Shown here: positions 27,948 through 35,406 of the stretch, piece after piece
Layout: each line of letters begins with the position of its first letter
Numbering within the stretch: the first letter of the stretch is position 1
Source of the DNA: Singulisphaera sp. GP187
GTDB taxonomy: Bacteria; Planctomycetota; Phycisphaerae; Phycisphaerales; SM1A02
Direction: 5' to 3'
NCBI GenBank assembly: GCA_945871915.1
Contig: CAMBXO010000004.1
Coordinates: forward strand, 145,073-209,072
DNA length: 64,000 nt
Program-made: the position numbers and the translations under genes
Notes under the pieces: model-generated
What the model was told of the DNA's origin: nothing
What the model saw: only the letters and a program-made list of their open reading frames with translations
The model's database searches: none

Positions 27948-29780
27948 TCAGGCAAAGAGACCGACCGCCGCATTCCATTCAGCAAGCACGGCGCGACGCG
28001 TGAGGTCATCTTCTGGAAGGTGGAACGGTCGCCCCCGAGCGTCGAGCAAGAGTCCAATCGCGCCGCCACGCACGGTCCGAGTGACTGGTTTCCCTGGCCC
28101 CTCGCCCACATCGATGCTTCGCTCCGGTTTGACCTCCACGCGAGCGGTGCAATCACTGCCGAGTGCCACGCGAAGAATGGTTCCACCATTCACGACACCC
28201 GAGGCGTTGGCGGCGTTTCCACTTACCACAGTCATGTTCCATGCGAAACACGGCTTGCCGCGCTTGCCTTCACCCTTGGCACTGACCGCCGTCCCAAGTA
28301 CCACAAGGCAATCTTTTTCGAACACTTCCATCGCGGCCTGTTTGTGAACGCTGGCCAGCACGCCGAGGTGCGGCATCATGAAAATGCTGTCCTTGGCCAG
28401 TTCGGTAAATCCTTCGGGTTCAAAACTGTCCAGCAGCATGAGCGCGGTCTGTTCCATTCGAGGCGCATGGCTGAGCACGCCACCCGAGGCCACCAGCAAG
28501 TCCATGCGCATGCGATCAACCACACTTGCACCACTCTCTTGCTGCAGGAAAGCGTCGCCCACCGTGCGCTGTTGCTGCACCCCCTTGAGCGTTGTTGCAA
28601 AACTGCGATGTTGCTCAAATGCAAGTCGCAGCGCCTCGCGCGCCACCGCTTGCTCGAACACCAAGGCCTCATGCGTCTGAGGAATGGTGGTCGGTCGAAT
28701 CATTTTGTTCTTCACCCGATTGCGAAGTTCACGCTCATCCATTTCGAGATACACCCATCGCAGCACATTTTTCATGCCAGCCTCGGCGCACACATTGCTG
28801 ATGCTGTAACTCATCCCAAGATTGGCGCTGACCGTGCGATTGAACACTCCGCCGTACACACTGAACACATCCGTGGTGGCTCCGCCGATATCCACACACA
28901 CAGCATTGATTCCGCGTCGCCGAGCAATCTCTTGAAGAATGTCGCCCACCGCACCAGGTGTCGGCATGATGGGCGCATCGGTCCATTCAATCAGTCGGTC
29001 ATAGCCGGGAGCATGCGCCATGACATGTTCCAGAAACACATCGTGAATCCGCTCCCGTGCCGGGCCAAGGTTTTCTCGCTCCAATGTGGGGCGAAGATTG
29101 TCCACCACGCTTAAGTCGAACGCCGGGCCAGCAAAGACACTGCTGACTGCGTTCGCGGCGTCCTTGTTGCCGGCAAAAATCACCGGCAATCGATAGGCGC
29201 CACCAAACCGAGGTCGCGGCTTGGCGGGCGCAATCAGTTCGGCAATCTCAACCACCTTGCGCTGATCGCCTCCGTCGGTTCCACCGCTGACAAGCACCAT
29301 GTCTGGACGCAATTCGCGAATGCGCTGAATTTGCTCATGCGGCTTGCGGCGATCATTTCCGGCGATCGTGTCCATCACGATGGCGCCGGCACCCAGCGCC
29401 GCGCGTTTGGCACTTTCGGCTGTCATCTCTCGCACCACTCCAGCCACCATCATTTGAAGTCCGCCGCCCGCGCTACTGGTGCTGACATACATGTCACACC
29501 CATCCGGATCATCTGTTGAGGTTCGACGAAGAATGGTTCCGTCGGCTCGCACCAACTTACGACCGCTGAGTTCCTGTAATTCCGTCACTGAATTGGTGAC
29601 GCCCAGCGTGACATCGGCCAGCGGTTCTTCGACCGTGGTTGGCGCTTCGCCACGATGTGTCTGACGAAAGGCGCCATCCCGCTTCTCAATCAAAATGGCT
29701 TTGGTTGTGGTGCTTCCGCAATCGGTCGCGACCACGATTTCAATTCGAGTTGGATCAACGGATGACGATGCGGCACACAC
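27948..29780 (-). CDS. glmL: GlmL/MutL-type glutamate mutase accessory ATPase
   Basis: The protein has 610 residues, starting at a GTG (29780). It is an ASKHA-fold ATPase of the GlmL family, with the phosphate-binding ATDCGSTTTKAIL near the N-terminus, VSGGTDGGD, and the second phosphate loop VCVDIGGATTDVFSV in the middle. GlmL proteins reactivate or assist cobalamin-dependent carbon-skeleton mutases and aminomutases. No glutamate mutase S or E subunit and no other B12 mutase is in the window, so its partner is elsewhere or it has another client. It is probably co-transcribed with the SYLF lipoprotein. Confidence 0.88.
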   Translation of the reverse strand: MCAASSSVDPTRIEIVVATDCGSTTTKAILIEKRDGAFRQTHRGEAPTTVEEPLADVTLGVTNSVTELQELSGRKLVRADGTILRRTSTDDPDGCDMYVSTSSAGGGLQMMVAGVVREMTAESAKRAALGAGAIVMDTIAGNDRRKPHEQIQRIRELRPDMVLVSGGTDGGDQRKVVEIAELIAPAKPRPRFGGAYRLPVIFAGNKDAANAVSSVFAGPAFDLSVVDNLRPTLERENLGPARERIHDVFLEHVMAHAPGYDRLIEWTDAPIMPTPGAVGDILQEIARRRGINAVCVDIGGATTDVFSVYGGVFNRTVSANLGMSYSISNVCAEAGMKNVLRWVYLEMDERELRNRVKNKMIRPTTIPQTHEALVFEQAVAREALRLAFEQHRSFATTLKGVQQQRTVGDAFLQQESGASVVDRMRMDLLVASGGVLSHAPRMEQTALMLLDSFEPEGFTELAKDSIFMMPHLGVLASVHKQAAMEVFEKDCLVVLGTAVSAKGEGKRGKPCFAWNMTVVSGNAANASGVVNGGTILRVALGSDCTARVEVKPERSIDVGEGPGKPVTRTVRGGAIGLLLDARGRPFHLPEDDLTRRAVLAEWNAAVGLFA

Positions 29781-29816
29781 ACTCAGAGCATACGCATGCC
29801 TGAAAAGCGTGACACG

Positions 29817-30182
29817 CTACGGTTGCGTTGGAGGTTGCGCCGCACTCTGAAGTTCTTCAAGTCTTTGCACCATCCACGGAATCGCCCCTCGCTTTTCCAT
29901 GTAACGAGCCAGCCCCTCCCATGCATCGGGCTCCATCACCACTCCTACGAAGGGCGTGAGTGTGTGCATGCTTTGCCCCGTGATCGCACCAAGTGGTTTC
30001 CAACTCTCCAAAAACAGAATGGCCGGTCCCGCCATCTCGCGCTTCACAATTCGTTCAAGAATGTGCTCGATGCGTTGTCGCTCCGCAGTGTGCGGCGCCA
30101 CCGCCCCATCGGCTTCAACGGCAAATGCGTGGCGCATGTTGGCGAGCCACCCGCGTGTTGCACGATCGTTGCCTTTGGTCAC
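29817..30182 (-). CDS. Small hypothetical protein
   Basis: The protein has 121 residues from a GTG at 30182, two bases after the stop of the PH-like gene, so the two are probably translated in series. An ATG at 30137 is an alternative, and the frame is open back to 30371 inside the upstream gene. The sequence has a helical, mildly hydrophobic middle (AGPAILFLESWKPLGAITGQ, MHTLTPFVGVV) and a C-terminal helix. I recognise no family. It lies 36 bp upstream of glmL on the same strand. Confidence 0.65.
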   Translation of the reverse strand: MTKGNDRATRGWLANMRHAFAVEADGAVAPHTAERQRIEHILERIVKREMAGPAILFLESWKPLGAITGQSMHTLTPFVGVVMEPDAWEGLARYMEKRGAIPWMVQRLEELQSAAQPPTQP

Positions 30183-30183
30183 T

Positions 30184-30687
30184 CTACGACCCGTGTTGCC
30201 GAAGGAATGAATCGACTGCACGCCGCCGGACCTCGGCCGAAGCGGGGTCGAATCCCAAAAGAATTTCCACGCCGCAAACACCGCCAATGCGAGAAAGCCT
30301 TCTGCCTGATCCATCGCGCGAGGCTCGAAGAAGTCCACGAGTTTCTTGCCACATGACGCCATGCACATCATTCCATCGCAGCATGCGTACCCGCAGCGGT
30401 TCGTGAACCGTTAGGCCATCTGCGTTCAACACATAGTCCGTCGGAAGGAGAAAGCGTTGCAAGGAAATCACAAGGGCAAGCCCCGCGACTCCACCAATCC
30501 AACTGTCGTTCATAACGCTTCCAACCATCCACCCGAGAGACACCATGGCAAGCACTGCAAACACCGTTCGAGACGGTCGTTCACGCGCCGGCCACACCGT
30601 CCAGGCGAACGCCTGCTGCGGAACCTCGCGTTCAATGGACGCGACGACTCCTTGGCGAATGAATTCCACGGGAGCAAGCGTGGTCAT
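30184..30687 (-). CDS. Small membrane protein with PH-like C-terminal domain
   Basis: The protein has 167 residues from the ATG at 30687; the frame runs further upstream into the kynureninase gene and that part is rejected. Two hydrophobic segments (about 35-50 and 60-75) are followed by a beta-rich region (TDYVLNADGLTVHEPLRVRM, LRWNDVHGVMWQ) of the bacterial PH/YdbT type. It is divergent from kynU, with about 60 bp between starts that must hold both promoters. The function is unknown. Confidence 0.72.
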   Translation of the reverse strand: MTTLAPVEFIRQGVVASIEREVPQQAFAWTVWPARERPSRTVFAVLAMVSLGWMVGSVMNDSWIGGVAGLALVISLQRFLLPTDYVLNADGLTVHEPLRVRMLRWNDVHGVMWQETRGLLRASRDGSGRRLSRIGGVCGVEILLGFDPASAEVRRRAVDSFLRQHGS

Positions 30688-30748
30688 GAATCGCAGAATA
30701 GCCGGATCAAGCCGATTTTCGAAACAAAATCTTTCTAGTATGCGCTGC

Positions 30749-32059
30749 ATGAGCGGCTTTCCGACCACCATGGCTCTTTCGTTTCGAGATTTCTCGGCCG
30801 AAAAGGCGTGTGCCGAGCATCTGGATTCCATCGACCCACTCTCGCGATTTCGGGATCGATTTGAATTGCCGCGCGATGCAAGCGGAAACCCGGTGACTTA
30901 TTTGGTTGGAAACTCGCTCGGACCCATGCCCAAAGCCGCCCGCGCGTTGGTGATGCAGGAATTGGACGCATGGGGCGGCATGGCCAGCGAAGCACGATTT
31001 CGAGGTGCGCGACCGTGGTACCGCTATCACGAAATGTTTCGTGAGCCGCTGGCTCGATTGGTTGGGGCGCAGCCTGACGAGATTGTTGCCATGAATGGCC
31101 TGACCGTGAATCTGCATTTGCTGTTGGCAAGTTTCTGGAGACCGCAGGGTCAACGCTCGCGCATTCTTATGGAGTCTGGGGCTTTCCCAAGCGACACCTA
31201 TGCCATTGAGAGTCATGTGCGCGTGCGCAGTCACGACCCAGCCACCGAGGTTGTGAAGGTGTCGCCGCAGACTGGTGAGGCGTGCTTCACCACTTCGGAT
31301 TTTGTGGACGCGATCGAGCGTGAAGGCGATCGGCTTGCGTTGGTTCTTGTTGGTGGTGTGAATTATTTTTCGGGACAAGTTCTCGATATGGCGGCAATCA
31401 CTGCCGCGGCGCACAAGGTTGGCGCACTGTGTGGCTTTGACCTTGCACACGCTGTCGGCAATGTGCCGATGCAACTGCATGACTGGAACTGCGACTTTGC
31501 AGCGTGGTGCAGTTACAAATATCTCAACGCGGGATCCGGGAGTGTTGCCGGATGCTTTGTTCATAGTCGACACGCCAATGATTTGCAGCGGCCACGCTTG
31601 TGTGGCTGGTGGGGAAGCGATCCGCAGGAGCGTCTTCGCATGCTTGATGCGTTTGTACCCGCACTGGGTGCTGATGGCTGGCAAGTCACCAATCCACCAA
31701 TTCTCTCAAGCGCGCCATTGAAGGCGAGCTTGGATCTTTTTGATGAGGCCACGCTGCCGATGCTGCGGCAGAAGAGCAAGGCCCTCACTGGCTATCTGGA
31801 ATTCATGTTGCGGAATGCTGCGCCGAAAGGCTGTTCCGTCATCACGCCTGTTGGTTCCAATGAACGCGGTTGCCAGTTGTCCATTCGTATTGGCGGAGAT
31901 GCTCGCGCCGCATCGCACGCACTCCACGACCTCGGATTCTGGTGTGACTTTCGCGAGCCAGATGTGGTGCGAGCGAGCCCGACACCTTTCTTCAATACCT
32001 TCTCCGAGGTTCATTCGTTTGCACATGCACTGGCAAGCATTGTGCGAACAGGTTCGTGA
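30749..32059 (+). CDS. kynU: Kynureninase
   Basis: The protein has 436 residues from the ATG at 30749; ATG codons at 30740 and 30770 are also possible. It is a PLP-dependent hydrolase that splits kynurenine to anthranilate and alanine. Signatures present are YLVGNSLGPMPKAAR, FPSDTYAIESH, the cofactor-binding Asp in CGFDLAHAVGN, the PLP lysine in WCSYKYLNAGSG (about 257), and GWWGSDP. The length is usual. No other tryptophan/kynurenine pathway gene is next to it. Confidence 0.94.
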   Translation: MSGFPTTMALSFRDFSAEKACAEHLDSIDPLSRFRDRFELPRDASGNPVTYLVGNSLGPMPKAARALVMQELDAWGGMASEARFRGARPWYRYHEMFREPLARLVGAQPDEIVAMNGLTVNLHLLLASFWRPQGQRSRILMESGAFPSDTYAIESHVRVRSHDPATEVVKVSPQTGEACFTTSDFVDAIEREGDRLALVLVGGVNYFSGQVLDMAAITAAAHKVGALCGFDLAHAVGNVPMQLHDWNCDFAAWCSYKYLNAGSGSVAGCFVHSRHANDLQRPRLCGWWGSDPQERLRMLDAFVPALGADGWQVTNPPILSSAPLKASLDLFDEATLPMLRQKSKALTGYLEFMLRNAAPKGCSVITPVGSNERGCQLSIRIGGDARAASHALHDLGFWCDFREPDVVRASPTPFFNTFSEVHSFAHALASIVRTGS

Positions 32060-32111
32060 GTTCTCACAACGCTCTCAGGCTTGCCTGCGGACCGTTCGTG
32101 ACCGTTTCGGT

Positions 32112-32945
32112 TCACTTCACTTTCAATTTTCCATTCATCAATCGCCAATGGCCCGGGTAGGTGCACACCAGCGGATAGGTACCTGGTTTCTGTGGGGCAA
32201 AGAACCACATCTCGCCTGTGTGACCGGGTGCAACCAATCCCATGACTTGCAGAACCTTTGGATTGTCAGGCACAAACTGCCGACGCTTGCCCAAAAGACC
32301 CTCGCCCATTTTTTCGGCCGCGACACCGATCTCGCTGATGGAGTTTGGCGCAACAAGCAACATGTTGTGCTGCATGGTGTCTGGGTTTTCCATTTTCATG
32401 CACACCAACGACGCTGGCGCCACGGTGAATTCCTTGGGGTCCCACGCCATACGGCCAACAACCGAAATGGTTTTCAAACGGATGGGCTGCAACGCCTTCA
32501 CTTCCGCCGGTTGTTGATCGATTGGCAATGCGAGCAGCGCCCGTGCTGCCGCGGCACGAGGACGCGGTGTTGTTTCACTCTGCATCTTGGCGAGCAGCGA
32601 ACCAATCAGTGGCTGCAACTCCGTGGCCGGTCGAGATGCAAGCACTTCTGCTAAATCGTTGGCCGCCAAACAGGTGTCGCATGCCTGAATGGCCTTCCAT
32701 GCAGCCGCTGCCACGGACTCGTGCGCAGTCTTTGCCTGCACTTCCAAAGCCTGCACTCGATCCGCCGCGCTCACGCCGGCATCTTGAAGTGGATCCAGAT
32801 CAGCCGGAATTGGTTTGCCGTCGGTGACCGCATCAACCGTATTGGTGTGCCCGCTGTGAGTCGCCTGTGGGTCGGTCGGTGGCTGTTGCGTTCCGTGCTG
32901 CAACGCCGCAAGAAATAAAATCGAAAGGACAACGAGAGTCTGCAT
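32112..32945 (-). CDS. Exported cupredoxin with helical N-terminal region
   Basis: The protein has 277 residues. A signal peptide (about 1-20) is followed by an alpha-helical region (about 60-160, CDTC at about 89) resembling the cytochrome/HEAT-like spacer of planctomycete proteins, and then an azurin/plastocyanin-type domain (about 165-277). The type-1 copper ligands are visible: His in MQHNMLL, then Cys, His and Met in CTYPGHWRLMNG. It would carry electrons in the periplasm. It is divergent from the ebo-like cluster, with 112 bp between the two. Confidence 0.85.
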   Translation of the reverse strand: MQTLVVLSILFLAALQHGTQQPPTDPQATHSGHTNTVDAVTDGKPIPADLDPLQDAGVSAADRVQALEVQAKTAHESVAAAAWKAIQACDTCLAANDLAEVLASRPATELQPLIGSLLAKMQSETTPRPRAAAARALLALPIDQQPAEVKALQPIRLKTISVVGRMAWDPKEFTVAPASLVCMKMENPDTMQHNMLLVAPNSISEIGVAAEKMGEGLLGKRRQFVPDNPKVLQVMGLVAPGHTGEMWFFAPQKPGTYPLVCTYPGHWRLMNGKLKVK

Positions 32946-33057
32946 CCCTTCAATCTATCGCTTCACTCTCTTAAACGAGGTGGCTGATGGGCGGGGCGGC
33001 CAATTGCGATGCCATTGCGAGGTTCATTGAAAACGGCTCTCCGTATGATTCGATTCT

Positions 33058-34221
33058 GTGCCTGAACTCAATTGGCAAAGCCCGTTGTCCATTTCAGCAT
33101 CCCACCGAGTCTGGTGGACGCACGATGCACTCTCAAACAACGGTGATTTTTGGCGCGAGGTGCTTGCCGGGCTTGAAGGTCACTGTCTTGCATTTGTGGA
33201 TTCCGGCGTGGCGGCGGCGTGGCCCAACTTGCCTCAACGCCTGCATGAACTTTTTCAAAAGAGTGGTGCATCGCTTCACCTGCACGCAATCGAATCCATG
33301 CCCGGTGGTGAAATGTGCAAAGACGGATTGCAGCATGCGGAGCGCGTTGCCAGAGCGTGCTTTGAACACGGTGTCAGTCGCCGCGGATGCGTGATCGCGA
33401 TTGGCGGCGGCGCGGTGCTTGACACCGTTGGCTTTGGCGCGGCCATGGCCCACCGAGGTGTTCCAGTTATTCGCGTTGCGACTTCAACACTCTCGCAAGG
33501 TGACTCGGCGATGGGGGTCAAGTGCGGCGTCAACCAATTCGGCCACAAGAATGCTCTTGGCACCTTCTGCGCACCACACGCGGTGATTTGCTGCGAACGC
33601 CTGCTCAGCACGCTTCCCTTTGAGCATTGGCTCGGCGGATTCAGTGAGGCTGTGAAGATTGCTCTGTTGAAAGACGAATCTCTTTTTTCAGACATTGAAT
33701 CTGCTGCACCGGCCCTTGTGGCTAGAAACATGGATGCCGCTCGACCAATCCTGCGGCGAAGTGGTCAATTGCATCGCGACCACATTCTTAAGAGCGGCGA
33801 TCCATTTGAGCAAGGCTCGTCGCGACCGCTCGATCATGGACACTGGGCGGCGCATCGCCTTGAGGCGTTGAGTCACTGGCAGTTACCGCATGGGCAAGCT
33901 GTGGCCATCGGCATGGCGCTTGATAGTTGCATCGCCGCGCATCTTGGACTGTGCTCCGAACAGCACTGCAATCGCCTGCTCCACTTGTTGCAGTCTGTTG
34001 GGTTGCCTTGTTGGAATCCGCTTCTCAATCCCCTCTCTCGATTGCACGAAGGACTGGAACACTTTCGACAGCATCTTGGCGGACAACTCGCTTTGGCGCT
34101 GGTCACTGCACCCGGAGCGTTTGTGGAAGTGAATGATCTTTCACTTCCGGCACTTCAGGCCGCTGTGAATCGACTTGAGGCGATGCAACGACAAACGACC
34201 GGGCGACATGATGGGACCTGA
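33058..34221 (+). CDS. eboD: EboD-like sugar-phosphate cyclase (3-dehydroquinate synthase superfamily)
   Basis: The protein has 387 residues with a GTG start. It belongs to the dehydroquinate synthase fold: PGGEMCKDG, the NAD site IGGGAVLDTVGFGAAMAHRG, the substrate region GVNQFGHKNALGTF and the metal ligands Glu in GFSEAVKIALLKD (about 195), His in LDHGHWAAHRLE (about 261) and His in LPHGQAVAIGM (about 278). The GVN.FG.KN.LGTF motif is what I associate with EboD rather than AroB. Members of this superfamily cyclise sugar phosphates, and the EboD product is not established. It heads the plus-strand ebo-like run. The next gene starts after 36 bp. Confidence 0.88.
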   Translation: MPELNWQSPLSISASHRVWWTHDALSNNGDFWREVLAGLEGHCLAFVDSGVAAAWPNLPQRLHELFQKSGASLHLHAIESMPGGEMCKDGLQHAERVARACFEHGVSRRGCVIAIGGGAVLDTVGFGAAMAHRGVPVIRVATSTLSQGDSAMGVKCGVNQFGHKNALGTFCAPHAVICCERLLSTLPFEHWLGGFSEAVKIALLKDESLFSDIESAAPALVARNMDAARPILRRSGQLHRDHILKSGDPFEQGSSRPLDHGHWAAHRLEALSHWQLPHGQAVAIGMALDSCIAAHLGLCSEQHCNRLLHLLQSVGLPCWNPLLNPLSRLHEGLEHFRQHLGGQLALALVTAPGAFVEVNDLSLPALQAAVNRLEAMQRQTTGRHDGT

Positions 34222-34257
34222 CCCATCTCGCCGTGCCCGCACTCATACACTGCATGG

Positions 34258-34569
34258 ATGAACGCGCCGGACAAGCCACCGCTTTCAAGCGAACAGCTGA
34301 TCCAACTCGGATTCATTCAGGCCCGAAGTCGCCTGGTGGATGTGGCAGCCTTTCTTGATCGCGTGCAGCGGGCTGACTCTGGAAGTGGTGGATCCCGCAG
34401 CGCACTGGAAGATGAACGAGTCGCCGCCATCCTTGCAGCCATGCGGCTTGCATTGGATGGTCAGCCTGAGCGAGCCCGGCGCATCCTTGAATCCTTCAGC
34501 GATCTTTCCACTGATCCCGTCGCGCACGCCGATGGCAAGGCCGCGCGTGGAATTCCCAACAAGCCGTAG
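34258..34569 (+). CDS. Small protein of unknown function in the ebo-like cluster
   Basis: The protein has 103 residues, soluble and helical, with a central RSRLVDVAAFLDRVQRA segment and a second helix (RVAAILAAMRLALDG), ending in a polar tail. It does not look like the EboA proteins I know, which are about twice as long. It starts 36 bp after eboD and ends 3 bp before eboB, so it belongs to the operon. It may be a subunit or chaperone of a cluster enzyme, but nothing in the sequence says which. Confidence 0.75.
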   Translation: MNAPDKPPLSSEQLIQLGFIQARSRLVDVAAFLDRVQRADSGSGGSRSALEDERVAAILAAMRLALDGQPERARRILESFSDLSTDPVAHADGKAARGIPNKP

Positions 34570-34572
34570 ACC

Positions 34573-35406
34573 ATGTTCATTGATCCACATGTGCACATGG
34601 TCAGCCGAACGACCGACGATTACGCCCGCATGGCGGTGGCGGGTTGCATTGCCGTCACAGAGCCCGCATTTTGGGCTGGCTACGACCGCAGCAGTCCGCA
34701 GGGATTTGTTGATTACTTTCGGCAACTCACCGAGAGTGAACCGCTTCGCGCCGCCGCCTATGGAATTCGTCACCACGCGTGGATTTGTCTAAATCCAAAG
34801 GAGGCGGAGGATCATGCGTTTGCGAAGGACGTGATGGCGCTCATTCCAGATTTTCTGAAGTGTCCGACAGTTCTTGGCATCGGTGAGATTGGACTGAATC
34901 GAAACAGTCGGACGGAACTTGCGGTCTTCGAAGAACATTTGGAACTCGCTGCAAAGTTTGACACGCTGGTGCTGGTGCACACTCCGCACCTTGAAGACAA
35001 ACACAAGGGAACAAAACTGATCCTTGATGCCATTCGAAATCAGGGATCCTTGAAACCCGGTCGCGTGTTGATTGATCATGTGGAGGAACACACCGTTCGT
35101 TGCGTGCTTGACGCGGGATTTTGGGCGGGCATGACGCTGTATCCGGACACCAAGTGCACCGCCGAACGCGCGGTGGACATTATGGAAACGCACGGCACCG
35201 AGCGATTGTGGATCAACAGTGCTGGAGATTGGGGTCACAGTGATCCACTTGCGGTTCCAAAGGCGGGAGTCACCATGCGAGCGCGCGGTCATGGCCCAGA
35301 TGCAGTGCGCCGCATCACGCTTGAAAACCCTCGCACATTTCTAAGCCAGAGTCCTCGCTTTAGCGACCAACCACTGCGACCAACTGCACCCGATGCCATC
35401 CGCTGA
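34573..35406 (+). CDS. eboB: EboB-like TatD-family metal hydrolase
   Basis: The protein has 277 residues. The N-terminal DPHVHM supplies the paired metal-binding histidines (6 and 8). A Glu in GIGEIGLN, a His in LVHTPH, a His in VLIDHVEEHT and an Asp in NSAGDWGHSDP complete a TatD-like active site. In known ebo clusters EboB is this kind of hydrolase, and its substrate is not established. It lies 3 bp after the small protein gene and overlaps the transporter start by 14 bp. Confidence 0.88.
   Translation: MFIDPHVHMVSRTTDDYARMAVAGCIAVTEPAFWAGYDRSSPQGFVDYFRQLTESEPLRAAAYGIRHHAWICLNPKEAEDHAFAKDVMALIPDFLKCPTVLGIGEIGLNRNSRTELAVFEEHLELAAKFDTLVLVHTPHLEDKHKGTKLILDAIRNQGSLKPGRVLIDHVEEHTVRCVLDAGFWAGMTLYPDTKCTAERAVDIMETHGTERLWINSAGDWGHSDPLAVPKAGVTMRARGHGPDAVRRITLENPRTFLSQSPRFSDQPLRPTAPDAIR

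Noticed and set aside
28020..29114. Open frame of 364 codons on the plus strand
   Set aside because: It is opposite glmL, which has both phosphate-binding loops.
30707..31684. Open frame of 325 codons on the minus strand
   Set aside because: It is opposite kynureninase. The real divergent gene starts at 30687.
34258..34569. Naming the small protein eboA
   Set aside because: Position fits but the length is about half and the sequence shows none of the EboA pattern that I know.
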